Source of the DNA: JAZKFT01 sp043760535
GTDB taxonomy: Bacteria; Bacteroidota; Bacteroidia; Chitinophagales; Chitinophagaceae
Reading direction: 5' to 3'
Length of the DNA stretch: 39,086 nt
NCBI GenBank assembly: GCA_043760535.1
Contig: JAYUOV010000150.1
Span: forward strand, 1 to 39,086
Under the pieces are notes generated by a model, which made no database searches, had not been told where the DNA came from, and saw only the letters and a list, made by a program, of their open reading frames with translations. Positions 31,551 through 39,086 of this stretch are shown in pieces. Both the position numbers and the translations under genes were made by a program. Within the stretch, counting starts at the first letter, position 1. Every line of letters begins with the position of its first letter.

Positions 31551-31619
31551 GCTGTTCTCCATTTTCTGTTGATTTCCTGTTTCTTAGTTTGGCTAATTCG
31601 TGTATTTTCGCCACTAGGT

Positions 31620-32207
31620 ATGAAAAAAATAGAACTTGAAATAGTAGCACTGAGTCATAGCATTACACAAACGCATTCTTATGCAGTTGTATTAGGCGAA
31701 GTAAATGGCATTCGCCGTTTGCCAATTGTTATTGGCGGTTTTGAAGCACAAGCAATAGCCGTGGCTCTGGAAAGGATGCAACCAAGCCGTCCGCTGACGC
31801 ATGATTTGATGAAAAATTTTATGATGGCTTTTGAAGTGGATCTTCAGGAAATTGTTATCAACGATTTACAGGAAGGCATTTTTTATTCGAAACTGGTGTG
31901 CTACACAGCCGCCGATACGGTAGAAATAGACAGCCGCACCAGCGATGCACTGGCATTGGCGGTTCGTTTTGGCTGCCCTATTTACACCTACGATAACATA
32001 CTGGAAAATGCCGGCATTATGATGGAGGATACCCCAGGTAAAAAGAAACGTGGTGCCTCTGAACCCGAACCTTTACCTACCGGCAATGAAGATTATAAGA
32101 ATATGAGTATAGAAGAACTAGATAATATGCTACATGATGTGGTGGCTCAAGAAGATTATATAAAAGCGATTGCCATTAGAAACGAAATACAAAAGCGTAA
32201 GAAATAG
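31620..32207 (+). CDS. Bifunctional nuclease (DUF151) domain protein with UVR motif
   Basis: A 195-residue protein. Residues about 1-135 are a bifunctional nuclease domain (RLPIVIGGFEAQAIAVAL 33-50; SRTSDALALAVRFGCPIY 105-122), a family for which some homologues show DNase and RNase activity. A charged linker follows, and residues 161-195 (MSIEELDNMLHDVVAQEDYI...) are a UVR coiled-coil motif as in UvrB/UvrC. The fusion is common in Bacteroidota. Numbering is from ATG 31620, 17 codons into a longer open frame. A 71-bp gap with an inverted repeat separates it from ispE, which is on the same strand and may be cotranscribed. Confidence 0.88.
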   Translation: MKKIELEIVALSHSITQTHSYAVVLGEVNGIRRLPIVIGGFEAQAIAVALERMQPSRPLTHDLMKNFMMAFEVDLQEIVINDLQEGIFYSKLVCYTAADTVEIDSRTSDALALAVRFGCPIYTYDNILENAGIMMEDTPGKKKRGASEPEPLPTGNEDYKNMSIEELDNMLHDVVAQEDYIKAIAIRNEIQKRKK

Positions 32208-32210
32208 TAG

Positions 32211-32277
32211 TTAGGGATTAGGGATTGGCAGGTTCCCCCCAATCACCATTCCCCATTCCCTAATCCCTAATCCCTAA
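32211..32277 (+). repeat. 16-bp inverted repeat of TTAGGG-like units before ispE
   Basis: TTAGGGATTAGGGATT (32211-32226) is the exact inverse complement of AATCCCTAATCCCTAA (32262-32277); the spacer is 35 bases. The right arm ends two bases before the ispE ATG at 32279, so pairing would hide the ribosome-binding region. The left arm begins four bases after the DUF151 stop, so it could also act as a 3' stabiliser for that gene. Confidence 0.8.
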
Positions 32278-32278
32278 A

Positions 32279-33106
32279 ATGCTTTCTTTCCCTAACTGTA
32301 AAATAAACCTTGGCCTCAATATTATCCGCAAACGGGCTGATGGATTTCATGATATTGAAACAGTTTTTTACCCAATTAATAAACTGCATGATGCTATAGA
32401 GATTTTGCCATCCAATGCAACAATTTCTCCTGTAGATTTTAACATGACCGGCCTTGAGGTAGATGGTGATAGTGCCAATAATCTTTGTGTAAAAGCGTAC
32501 CGACTTTTGCAAAACGATTACCCTGAAATGCCAGCTATACAAATGCATTTACACAAAGCCATACCCATGGGTGCAGGCCTTGGCGGCGGCTCTGCCGATG
32601 GTGCTTTTGCACTAAAACTCTTGAACGATGTATTTCGTTTAAAGCTGAGTAATGAACAACTGATAAATTATACGTTACAATTGGGTAGCGACTGTCCTTT
32701 TTTTATCCTTAACAAACCTTGCTTTGCCTCTGGCCGTGGCGAAATAATGACCGAATTGCCCATTAACCTTTCTGGTTATTCCATTGTTTTAATTAATCCT
32801 GGTATTCATATAAATACGGGTTGGGCTTTTGGCCAAATAACACCGCAGCAGCCACTAACGGATTTACAAAAGCTAATATTAGAGCCAATAGAAACCTGGA
32901 AAGATTTGGTAAAAAACGATTTTGAACCAGCAGTAATTAGCAGCCATCCTATAATTGGCACTTTAAAAGAAACCCTTTACCAAAGCGGAGCCATTTACGC
33001 ATCTATGAGTGGCAGCGGTAGTACGGTGTTTGGTATTTTTAGCGCAGATAAAATGCCTACGAAAAAATTATTTCCCCAATTTATGGAGCTGCATTTGGCA
33101 TTATAA
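32279..33106 (+). CDS. ispE: 4-(cytidine 5'-diphospho)-2-C-methyl-D-erythritol kinase
   Basis: A 275-residue GHMP kinase of the methylerythritol-phosphate isoprenoid pathway; it phosphorylates the 2-hydroxyl of CDP-methylerythritol. Lys8 (NCKINLGL, 6-13) and Asp138 (GSDCPFF) form the active site, and the ATP loop is IPMGAGLGGGSADGA (95-109). The SGSGSTVFGIF block (about 242-252) completes the three GHMP motifs. The start follows immediately after an inverted repeat with TTAGGG-like units. It converges on truB, leaving 41 bp between the stops. The pathway product feeds the prenyl donors needed by the UbiA-type enzyme upstream. Confidence 0.95.
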   Translation: MLSFPNCKINLGLNIIRKRADGFHDIETVFYPINKLHDAIEILPSNATISPVDFNMTGLEVDGDSANNLCVKAYRLLQNDYPEMPAIQMHLHKAIPMGAGLGGGSADGAFALKLLNDVFRLKLSNEQLINYTLQLGSDCPFFILNKPCFASGRGEIMTELPINLSGYSIVLINPGIHINTGWAFGQITPQQPLTDLQKLILEPIETWKDLVKNDFEPAVISSHPIIGTLKETLYQSGAIYASMSGSGSTVFGIFSADKMPTKKLFPQFMELHLAL

Positions 33107-33147
33107 ATTCTTGATCGAACAATGACTATTGACCAATAACCAAATGA

Positions 33148-33834
33148 CTATTCACCCATCACCGGAGCTAAATATCCAGCTTCCACCTGTTGCGGCGTCA
33201 AGGCATTTTCCAATAAAAATTCGCCAATTCTGGTACGAATCAATTTAGAAAGATAACCGCCACAGCCTAGCGATTCGCCCACATCTTTGGCAAGACTGCG
33301 GATGTAAGTGCCAGTACCGCATACGACCCTAAAATCTATTTCGGGCAATTCAAAACGGGTTAATTCACATTCGTAAATAATTACAGAACGGGCTTCTAGC
33401 TTCACTTCTTTGCCCTCTCTTGCCAGTTGGTATAGGCGTTTGCCATCCACTTTTATAGCCGAATGTGCCGGCGGAAACTGCATAATAGGGCCGGTAAATG
33501 ATGCAAATACTTTTTCCACTTCTTCTTTGGTAATATGGTTAAAAGGCTGGTGCTGTTCGGGTTTGCTTTCCAAATCGTAAGTGGGCGTAACCGCACCAAG
33601 CGTAATGGTGCCGGTGTACTCTTTTTCCATGCCCATATATTCGTTTATCTTTTTGGTAAACTTGCCTGTACACACAATCAGCAGCCCTGTTGCCAGCGGA
33701 TCTAGCGTACCTGCGTGGCCTATTTTTTTTATGCGGAATATGTTACGCAGCTTACGGATAATATCGAACGAAGTCCAATGCAATGGCTTGTCTAACAACA
33801 GTACTTTACCTTCTAATAATTCAGATTGTGTCAA
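33148..33834 (-). CDS. truB: tRNA pseudouridine-55 synthase
   Basis: A 228-residue enzyme that makes pseudouridine 55 in the T-arm of tRNAs. The catalytic motif IGHAGTLDPLATGLL lies at 38-52 with nucleophile Asp45; KEYTGTITLGAVTPTYD and GTYIRSLAKDVGE are further family blocks. The catalytic domain is complete, and the C-terminal PUA region is short, as often in Bacteroidota. The reading frame has a stop a few codons before and no ATG at the expected position, so translation probably begins at TTG 33834. Its leader contains the AAATCATAAATCATAA repeat. Convergent with ispE. Confidence 0.94.
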   Translation of the reverse strand: MTQSELLEGKVLLLDKPLHWTSFDIIRKLRNIFRIKKIGHAGTLDPLATGLLIVCTGKFTKKINEYMGMEKEYTGTITLGAVTPTYDLESKPEQHQPFNHITKEEVEKVFASFTGPIMQFPPAHSAIKVDGKRLYQLAREGKEVKLEARSVIIYECELTRFELPEIDFRVVCGTGTYIRSLAKDVGESLGCGGYLSKLIRTRIGEFLLENALTPQQVEAGYLAPVMGE

Positions 33835-34198
33835 AGAAAATTATGATTTATGATTTGGGATTTACAATTTACGATTTAAGATTATGTACTAAAAGAACGT
33901 TTCTTTAAATAGACCATTATTCTTTTAGGGTCTGGTGTTTATGTGTTGCTTAAAAGTAGTGTTTTAACGGTTAACTTAACACTGCAAGAATACCATGATT
34001 TACCTATTCTTTTACGGGCTTATCTGAAAAACGCCAATTTTATAACGATGACGAAGGTTACAACTTTGTAAAGCTTATTGTGACTGATAATTAATAAATA
34101 CAATGTGGGTTAATACTTATCCCCAAATGCCCACAACGACTATCCATCATCCATCCGTTTTTCAAAACCCTTTATTTTTGTTGGATAACAATTAATGA
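33835..34198. other. Intergenic region between divergent truB and cyanophycinase
   Basis: About 364 bases. The first 50 (to 33886) are the AT-rich AAATCATAAATC-type repeat, read on the minus strand. TATTTTTG at 34173-34180 fits a -7 box (TAnnTTTG) for cyanophycinase, but no TTTG lies at the right distance upstream. A 31-codon open segment ending near 34095 may be a gene remnant but is too short to judge. Confidence 0.5.
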
Positions 34199-35089
34199 AT
34201 GTCGTATCCAAAGGGAAAATTGATAGCTATTGGTGGTGCCGAAGACAAGGGTTCGGATAATGAAAACGGGAATCTGCATAGTAACAACCATAATTTTTTT
34301 GAACTCGGTATCCTTCGCCGCATTGTAGAAGAAAGTGGTGGCATCCATGCCCGTATTGAAGTAATTACCACTGCTTCTACTATACCTTACGAAGTAGGTG
34401 ATAATTACATGGATGCCTTTGGCAAGATAGGCTGTGTAAATATTGGCACCATGCACATTTGCAACCGAGCCGATGCACAAGAACCTGAATATCTGCAACG
34501 CCTCAAAAATGCCGACACCCTAATGTTTAGTGGCGGTAACCAATTGCGGCTCAGCACTATTTACGGTGGCACATCGTTTTTAAAAATCATACTAGATCGT
34601 TACCAAAACGATGAAAACTTTGTTATAGCCGGCACCAGTGCTGGTGCTATGGGCATGAGCAACACCATGATTTACGAAGGAAACGCAGCTAGAGCCCACC
34701 TTAAAGGCGAAGTAAAAATGACTACCGGACTTGGCTTTATTGATGATGTAATTATAGACAGCCACTTCGAAAAACGAGGCCGCTTTGGTCGCCTAGCACA
34801 GGCTATAGCTAGTAATCCGCAGTGCATAGGCATTGGCCTTGGCGAAGACACGGGCATGTTAATTACTGGCGGTAACAAAATGGAAGCCATTGGCAGCGGC
34901 ATGGTTATGATTATAGATGGGCACGACATTGCCCACAGCAATATAGCAGATATACCCGACGGAAATCCAATTAGTGTAGAAAACCTGCGGGTACATCTTT
35001 GCGCTTTGGGCAATGGCTACCTGCTTCAGGATCGGAAATTTGTGGAAATAATGGGGCATTCTGTACGAAAACATGTAGATGTTTCGTAA
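34199..35089 (+). CDS. Cyanophycinase (peptidase S51 family)
   Basis: A 296-residue serine exopeptidase that releases beta-Asp-Arg dipeptides from cyanophycin. The nucleophile is Ser147 in GTSAGAMGMS (145-154), the loop LMFSGGNQLRLS (108-119) precedes it, and DSHFEKRGRFGRL (187-199) plus IGLGEDTGM (212-220) match the cyanophycinase group. The length and start agree with bacterial CphB; there is no signal peptide, so it is an intracellular type. Cyanophycin synthetase often lies next to this gene in Bacteroidota but is not in this window: the next gene is a convergent helicase with a 51-bp gap. Other S51 peptidases act on Asp-containing dipeptides, so that alternative remains. Confidence 0.88.
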   Translation: MSYPKGKLIAIGGAEDKGSDNENGNLHSNNHNFFELGILRRIVEESGGIHARIEVITTASTIPYEVGDNYMDAFGKIGCVNIGTMHICNRADAQEPEYLQRLKNADTLMFSGGNQLRLSTIYGGTSFLKIILDRYQNDENFVIAGTSAGAMGMSNTMIYEGNAARAHLKGEVKMTTGLGFIDDVIIDSHFEKRGRFGRLAQAIASNPQCIGIGLGEDTGMLITGGNKMEAIGSGMVMIIDGHDIAHSNIADIPDGNPISVENLRVHLCALGNGYLLQDRKFVEIMGHSVRKHVDVS

Positions 35090-35140
35090 GCAGCTTGGCA
35101 AGCATTAATTTTAAGTATGCTAGCAATTTTGGCTACAGGC

Positions 35141-36433
35141 TCAGTTTTTGGGCCGGTCGTTATAGGGTTTTTTATCAAACCTTTTTCCGCCGCCACCACT
35201 ATTACCGCCATGTGGCCTGCCACCACCACCATGTGGCCTGCCGCCACTATTACCACCAAAACCCTGTGGCCTTGCAGCTTTGGGGTTGTAAGCAGGTGTA
35301 GTGCCAAACTGTTCCGGCACTATAGCTTTAGTTACAGGCTTACCTAATAAATCTTCTATGCGGCTAAATTTGCCTTGTTCTTTTTCGCTAACAAAAGTGT
35401 AAGCAGTACCATCTGTGGCAGCCCTTGCTGTTCGGCCAATGCGGTGGATATAATCTTCGCCATCGTTAGGTACATCATAGTTTATTACCAGGTCTATATC
35501 TTCCACATCTATACCACGGCTTAGGATATCTGTGGCTACAATAATCTTAATTTTTTTGTTTTTGAAATCCAGCAATACCTGTTCTCGTTTATCCTGTTCC
35601 AAATCGCTATGAATTTCTTCTGCCGAAAATTTAGCCCTTTTTAATTCGCTGCTCAGTTGCTTTACGTTTATTTTTTTACTACAAAAAACAATGATGCTGC
35701 CAAAGTCTTTCATTTTTAAAATGTGCTTAACCAATGGTATTTTTTGCGGTTCGTACACTACAAAAGCCTCCTGCACTATCTTCTCTGGTGGCTTACTAAT
35801 AGCTATATTTACTTCTAACGGATTGGTAAGAATTTTTCTTGCCAAATCCCTTATTTTAGAAGGCATGGTAGCAGAAAATAAAAGGTTTTGCCGTTCTTTT
35901 GGTAGAAAGGAAATGATTTTGTTCAGATCGTCGCTAAAGCCCATATCCAGCATACGGTCGGCTTCGTCTAGTATTAAATATTTAAGGCCGCTTAGTTTTA
36001 CATAACCCATGTTTAGGTGGGCTATCATGCGGCCTGGGGTACATACCACCATATCCACGCCGGTACTCAGTGCTTTTTTTTCTGTGGTAAAAGAACTACC
36101 ATCGCCGCCGCCATATACTGCTATGCAGCTTACATCGGTAAAGTAGCTCATGCCTTCCATGGCCTGTGTTATCTGTACCGCCAGCTCTCTGGTAGGTACT
36201 ATAATCATACAGTTAATATGGTGATCTTCATGCGGCCCGGTGAGTAATTTATTTACAATTGGCAGCAAAAAAGCTGCTGTTTTGCCTGTTCCAGTTTGGG
36301 CAGAAGCAATTAAATCCCTACCCTCCAAAATGTATGGAATTACTTGTTCTTGCACGGGTGTAGCAGTAGTATAACCCATTGAATCTATTCCGTTAAGCAA
36401 TCTTTCGTCGAGGCCAAATTCTTTAAATGTCAA
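35141..36433 (-). CDS. DEAD-box RNA helicase, RhlE-like
   Basis: A 430-residue ATP-dependent RNA helicase. Motifs in order: Q region (FGLDERLLNGIDSMGY ... TPVQEQ), Walker A AQTGTGKT (45-52), PTRELAVQ (80-87), TPGR (132-135), DEAD (156-159), SAT (187-189), ATDILSRGID (300-309) and HRIGRTAR (330-337). The C-terminal tail (389-430) is Gly/Arg/His-rich with GGRPHGG repeats, a typical low-complexity RNA-binding tail. Likely roles are ribosome assembly or cold-stress mRNA remodelling. The first codon appears to be TTG at 36433; in the same frame a stop lies seven codons upstream and there is no ATG. Preceded by a repeat-rich 301-bp gap. Confidence 0.93.
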   Translation of the reverse strand: MTFKEFGLDERLLNGIDSMGYTTATPVQEQVIPYILEGRDLIASAQTGTGKTAAFLLPIVNKLLTGPHEDHHINCMIIVPTRELAVQITQAMEGMSYFTDVSCIAVYGGGDGSSFTTEKKALSTGVDMVVCTPGRMIAHLNMGYVKLSGLKYLILDEADRMLDMGFSDDLNKIISFLPKERQNLLFSATMPSKIRDLARKILTNPLEVNIAISKPPEKIVQEAFVVYEPQKIPLVKHILKMKDFGSIIVFCSKKINVKQLSSELKRAKFSAEEIHSDLEQDKREQVLLDFKNKKIKIIVATDILSRGIDVEDIDLVINYDVPNDGEDYIHRIGRTARAATDGTAYTFVSEKEQGKFSRIEDLLGKPVTKAIVPEQFGTTPAYNPKAARPQGFGGNSGGRPHGGGGRPHGGNSGGGGKRFDKKPYNDRPKN

Positions 36434-36468
36434 AGTGTGTTTTTTATTTTAAGGTGTAAAAATAGTTT

Positions 36469-36600
36469 AAAGTACTTAGTACTTCGTATTTAGTATTAAA
36501 AGTAGAACCCAAGGGTAGTAAAGTACTTAGTACAAATTATATAGTACTAAAACTAAACCCATGGTTAGTGAAGTACTTAGTTTTTAGAACAAAGTGCTAA
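36469..36600. repeat. About 51-bp direct repeat built on AAAGTACTTAGTAC
   Basis: AAAGTACTTAGTAC begins at 36469 and again at 36520, and AAGTACTTAGT follows at 36571. The units are 51 bases apart and share a second half like AGTA..AAAA..A.AACCCA.GG. A weaker related piece is TCTAAGTACTT near 36690. The 301-base gap from 36434 to 36734 between the helicase start and the yraN stop holds nothing else I can identify. Confidence 0.7.
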
Positions 36601-36734
36601 GTCAAGATTAATTGGTCAGGAGGAAAAGATTCCTGTTTTCATAAGCTTGCCAATTACATTACCAATTTTTCTTTATGTCTTTAGCCAAAAATCTAAGTAC
36701 TTATATCTTTGTACCAAGTATTAAAATGTAAGTA

Positions 36735-37097
36735 CTAATACACATCTTCTATTAAAAAATATTCAGCTTCTTTTTTGGCAAGTAAAGTGATAGCCAGTAT
36801 ATTAAACTGCAAGTATTTCCATTCGGGGTGTTGGTATAAATACTCGGCTGCTGCTTCTTTTAGCTTATTCATTTTTTTACTGGTAACGCTTGTTTCTGGT
36901 AGCGTAAGCTGCTGGCCGATTCTGGTTTTTACCTCAAAAAAATGGAGTGTTTTTTCTTTACTAGCTATAATATCTACCTCACTATGTTTGTACCGCCAGT
37001 TCCTTTCTATCATTAAAAAGCCGTTTTTAATAATATAGCTTGTTGCCAGTTCTTCGCCCATCTTACCAGTTTCTATATGTTGTTTGCTTTTGGCCAT
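36735..37097 (-). CDS. yraN: YraN/UPF0102 family protein
   Basis: A 120-residue small protein of the UPF0102 family, which has a PD-(D/E)XK-type nuclease fold: Glu15/Glu16 (GKMGEELA), Asp42 in the HSEVDIIA block (38-45) and Glu55-x-Lys57 (FEVKTR) are the putative metal-binding residues. Its function is unsettled; Holliday-junction-related nuclease activity is suspected. Its stop is 301 bp downstream of nothing but repeats, and its start diverges from the DUF6580 gene with 83 bp between. ATG at 37097. All conserved acidic residues are intact, so it should be functional. Confidence 0.9.
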   Translation of the reverse strand: MAKSKQHIETGKMGEELATSYIIKNGFLMIERNWRYKHSEVDIIASKEKTLHFFEVKTRIGQQLTLPETSVTSKKMNKLKEAAAEYLYQHPEWKYLQFNILAITLLAKKEAEYFLIEDVY

Positions 37098-37180
37098 TTT
37101 TCGCAGGTACTTAAAAGGTAGTGGGCAAAATAGGTTTTTAGCAGGGCATTAATCCATATTTTTGTAACAAATTATAATAA

Positions 37181-37747
37181 ATGAAAATTAACGGTAGGTT
37201 ATTTGCTTTTACCATTCTACTGATTGCAGAAGCTACTATATGTAAATTCTTTTTTGGCCCAAACCTTAGCTGGTCGGGTTTTTCACCAATAATAGCTATC
37301 TCGTTGTTCTCTGGTATGATTGTAAAAGACAAAAGCCAATCTTTTTTATTACCACTAATAGCTGTTTTTGCCAGCGATTTGCTGACACATCTAATGTTTA
37401 AAATGGGCTGGTTTCCATACGCTGGTTTTTATAGCGGCCAATGGATTAACTACAGCTTTTTATTACTGGTTACCCTTATTGGCTGGGCTGTAAAAGGAAA
37501 AAATTATGCCACCGTTTTTTTGGGTGCTTTGGCTGGGCCTACGGCATTTTTTCTGCTTAGTAATTTTACAGTATGGGCAGGTAGCCAAACACTATACAGT
37601 AAAAGTGTAAATGGCTTAGTAGCTTGCTACACCGCCGGCTTGCCTTTTTACAAAAATGCCCTTATTGCCAGTGTTATCTTTTTGCCATTAATTATATTAG
37701 CCTATACATTTATAGTAAAACGCAGAACTGCATTGGTTTTAGCATAA
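37181..37747 (+). CDS. DUF6580-family putative membrane transport protein
   Basis: A 188-residue polytopic membrane protein with about five helices. Recognisable segments are SGFSPIIAISLFSGMIVKD (32-50), GFYSGQWINYSFLLL (82-96), FFLLSNFTVWAG (122-133) and VACYTAGLPFYKNALIAS (147-164). These match the DUF6580 group as I recall it, proteins resembling the S components of vitamin transporters, so uptake of a small vitamin or metal is conceivable, but no transporter partner is adjacent. The C-terminal residues are basic. A perfect hairpin terminator follows 27 bp after the stop, so it ends its own transcript. Confidence 0.78.
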   Translation: MKINGRLFAFTILLIAEATICKFFFGPNLSWSGFSPIIAISLFSGMIVKDKSQSFLLPLIAVFASDLLTHLMFKMGWFPYAGFYSGQWINYSFLLLVTLIGWAVKGKNYATVFLGALAGPTAFFLLSNFTVWAGSQTLYSKSVNGLVACYTAGLPFYKNALIASVIFLPLIILAYTFIVKRRTALVLA

Positions 37748-37773
37748 AGTGTTCAGTAATTCATAACTTATTT

Positions 37774-37803
37774 CCCTCCGATTATTTTGGAGGGCTTTTT
37801 TTT
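37774..37803 (+). terminator. Rho-independent terminator after the DUF6580 gene
   Basis: CCCTCC (37774-37779) pairs with GGAGGG (37789-37794) around a 9-base loop, followed by C and eight T. Confidence 0.88.
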
Positions 37804-37984
37804 CAAATGATTACAAGAGGCAGTTACAACATATTGGGCGGGGTAGGCAGTATAAAAGAGGGCTTTAGCTACAATGTATTTATTGTAAAGTAAAAAAATA
37901 CCTGCCCTTCAACATTAAGCCAATGTAATGGCGAAATTTAAAAACCAGGCCCAATACACAAACCATTTTTATACTGCATTTTAA

Positions 37985-38911
37985 ATGACAACATTATATT
38001 CGTATTTTAAGCTAAGGATAGTAATGTTAAAAAGGGAGTCCATTGAGTTTGGGCTGCATCCTATTATGGCATCTGTTCTAAGTGTAGCTGGTTTTATGGG
38101 TTTATCTATATACCTATTTACCAAAACGGAATATGCCCAATATTGCTACAGCTTAATTGCCTTGTGGGCTGTAATAAAATATGCCGAAAATAGCAGAAAC
38201 GATTTTTTAAAATTTACCTACAAAAAGAAAATCTACTTAAAAGTAAGAATTACCGAAAACATTATTTTAGTATTACCATTTGTACTATTCCTAGTTTACA
38301 AAAAAGAATTTTTTCATGCACTGTTTCTGATAGCTTTTTCAATAATGAGTATTTTTTTTAAACCATACAGAAAGGTTGCCTTTATACTGCCTACCCCATT
38401 TTATAAAAAACCTTTCGAATTTATAGTTGGGTTTAGAAAGTGGATTATCGGGATTGTTTTGACTTATGTTGTAACCGGAATTTCCCTGATGTACCAAAAC
38501 TTTAATTTAGGCTTGTTTTCCCTTGGTTTTGTATTCCTCATTTGCCTTTCTTTTTACAACGAACCCGAAAATGTTTTCTTCGTTTGGATGTATAAACTAA
38601 ATGCCAGGCGATTTCTTGCAGAAAAAATAGCAACAGCAACCATGTTCGCTACCATTATTGCTTTGCCCATCAGCCTTGCTTTAATTATATTTTTTAAAAC
38701 CAATATTATAGTTGTAGCTGGTGTGCAGTTTTTAGGTTATTGTTATTTATCTGCTGCTATATTGGCTAAATATGCTAATTATCCTAAAAAAATGAATCTG
38801 CCAAATAGCATATTACTATTGTTAGGTATCGTATTGCCGGTATTATTGGCAGGCTTAATTCCTTTTTTTTATCATCAATCTAACAAGCAACTTAAAGCAA
38901 TTTTAACATGA
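37985..38911 (+). CDS. Polytopic membrane protein, probable ABC exporter membrane component
   Basis: A 308-residue protein with about eight membrane helices and a basic, soluble N-terminal stretch. No permease signature is recognised, but its stop overlaps the ATG of an ABC ATPase gene by 4 bp (ATGA), which implies translational coupling and suggests it is the membrane subunit. The central part (PYRKVAFILPTPFYKKPFEF) sits between two helix groups. The ATG is preceded by a 237-bp gap with a terminator, so this begins a new transcript. Substrate unknown; members of such pairs in Bacteroidota are mostly annotated hypothetical plus ATPase. Confidence 0.72.
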   Translation: MTTLYSYFKLRIVMLKRESIEFGLHPIMASVLSVAGFMGLSIYLFTKTEYAQYCYSLIALWAVIKYAENSRNDFLKFTYKKKIYLKVRITENIILVLPFVLFLVYKKEFFHALFLIAFSIMSIFFKPYRKVAFILPTPFYKKPFEFIVGFRKWIIGIVLTYVVTGISLMYQNFNLGLFSLGFVFLICLSFYNEPENVFFVWMYKLNARRFLAEKIATATMFATIIALPISLALIIFFKTNIIVVAGVQFLGYCYLSAAILAKYANYPKKMNLPNSILLLLGIVLPVLLAGLIPFFYHQSNKQLKAILT

Positions 38912-39086
38912 TAAAGTTGGATCATTTATCCAAATCTTACGGAGCCAAAAATATTTTATCCGATATCCATCTAACATTCGAAGATGGAAAAGCGTATGGA
39001 ATTGTTGGTAAAAATGGAGCCGGAAAAACGACTTTATTTAAATGTATTACTGGCATTGAAAAACATAGCGGAACAATTTTTTCTGA
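38908..39086 (+). CDS. ABC transporter ATP-binding protein (5' part, cut by window end)
   Basis: The first 59 codons of an ABC ATPase. MIKLDHLSKSYGAKNIL (1-17) is the A-loop region with Tyr11, and the Walker A motif GIVGKNGAGKTTLF lies at about 31-44. The signature, Walker B and H-loop regions are beyond the window. It is coupled to the preceding membrane protein by an ATGA overlap. Confidence 0.9.
   Translation, partial: MIKLDHLSKSYGAKNILSDIHLTFEDGKAYGIVGKNGAGKTTLFKCITGIEKHSGTIFS

Noticed and set aside
32211..32277. Telomere-like TTAGGG sequence as a replicon end
   Set aside because: Only a few units, arranged as an inverted repeat inside an intact housekeeping region; nothing else suggests a linear end.
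33990..34095. Short segment reading FYNDDEGYNFVKLIVTDN before a stop
   Set aside because: It looks protein-like but is only about 31 codons between stops with no start; perhaps a remnant, not supportable as a gene.
36469..36600. Possible CRISPR array
   Set aside because: Units are direct repeats of the whole 51-base segment, with similar rather than unique spacers, only three copies and no cas genes.
37807..37893. 28-codon frame with ATG after the DUF6580 terminator
   Set aside because: Too short, Gly-rich without a recognisable pattern, and no similarity that I can name.

Overview
The window looks like a chromosomal segment of a Bacteroidota bacterium, probably of the Chitinophagaceae. Taxonomic evidence is indirect: an outer-membrane beta-barrel receptor with a carboxypeptidase-like regulatory domain, a type IX secretion C-terminal domain, LpxB and an OmpH/Skp chaperone (Gram-negative envelope), a UbiA-type prenyltransferase next to Maf, DUF2851, weak or absent Shine-Dalgarno sites, and two TAnnTTTG-type -7 boxes. 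No rRNA, tRNA, integrase, IS element, phage gene or CRISPR array was seen. Most of it is housekeeping; the accessory interest lies in a photolyase cluster and in many short dispersed repeats.

Layout. 1-900: a small conserved protein, a palindromic repeat and a 52-codon Gly/Asp-rich ORF. 896-4642: a K+ channel with RCK domains, a two-gene membrane operon (minus) and an M42 aminopeptidase (minus). 5138-9745 (plus): aat plus a secreted esterase, a UbiA prenyltransferase, maf, DUF2851; this run converges on proline dehydrogenase (9755-10981, minus). 11111-15247: a light-repair cluster, with an SDR diverging from a four-gene operon of cryptochrome/photolyase, flavin reductase, TIGR03643 protein and a photolyase-like FAD protein. 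15422-17955: dipeptide epimerase, surE and a small membrane protein. 18001-21545 (minus): outer-membrane barrel and alpha/beta hydrolase. 21764-27229: lpxB, a small membrane protein, msrB, a type IX cargo-like protein, OmpH, rlmH and rhomboid. 27226-29088 (minus): tilS and a TPR protein. 29281-31480: etfB and etfA, separated by a decayed four-helix-bundle gene. 31620-37747: bifunctional nuclease-like protein, ispE, truB, cyanophycinase, RhlE-type helicase, yraN and a DUF6580 membrane protein. 37985-39086: a membrane protein and the start of its ABC ATPase, cut by the window end.

How the genes fit together. The clearest functional unit is 11111-15247. Two different flavin photolyase/cryptochrome-type proteins are translationally linked to a flavin reductase and to the small TIGR03643 protein, and a good Bacteroidota-type promoter lies in the divergent gap. 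The first protein belongs to the family that normally carries a 4Fe-4S cluster, yet all four expected cysteine positions are empty. The second begins directly with the FAD-binding helical domain and carries an alpha/beta-like segment at its C-terminus instead of its N-terminus, so it may be a domain-permuted photolyase. I consider this the best candidate for something under-described.

The second theme is short intergenic repeats: a 42-bp palindrome, a roughly 50-bp TCGCCAATGT element in three copies, and several degenerate low-complexity families that sit in 5' leaders. Members of two such families appear inside the tilS reading frame without breaking it, and a 16-bp inverted repeat overlaps the ispE ribosome-binding region.
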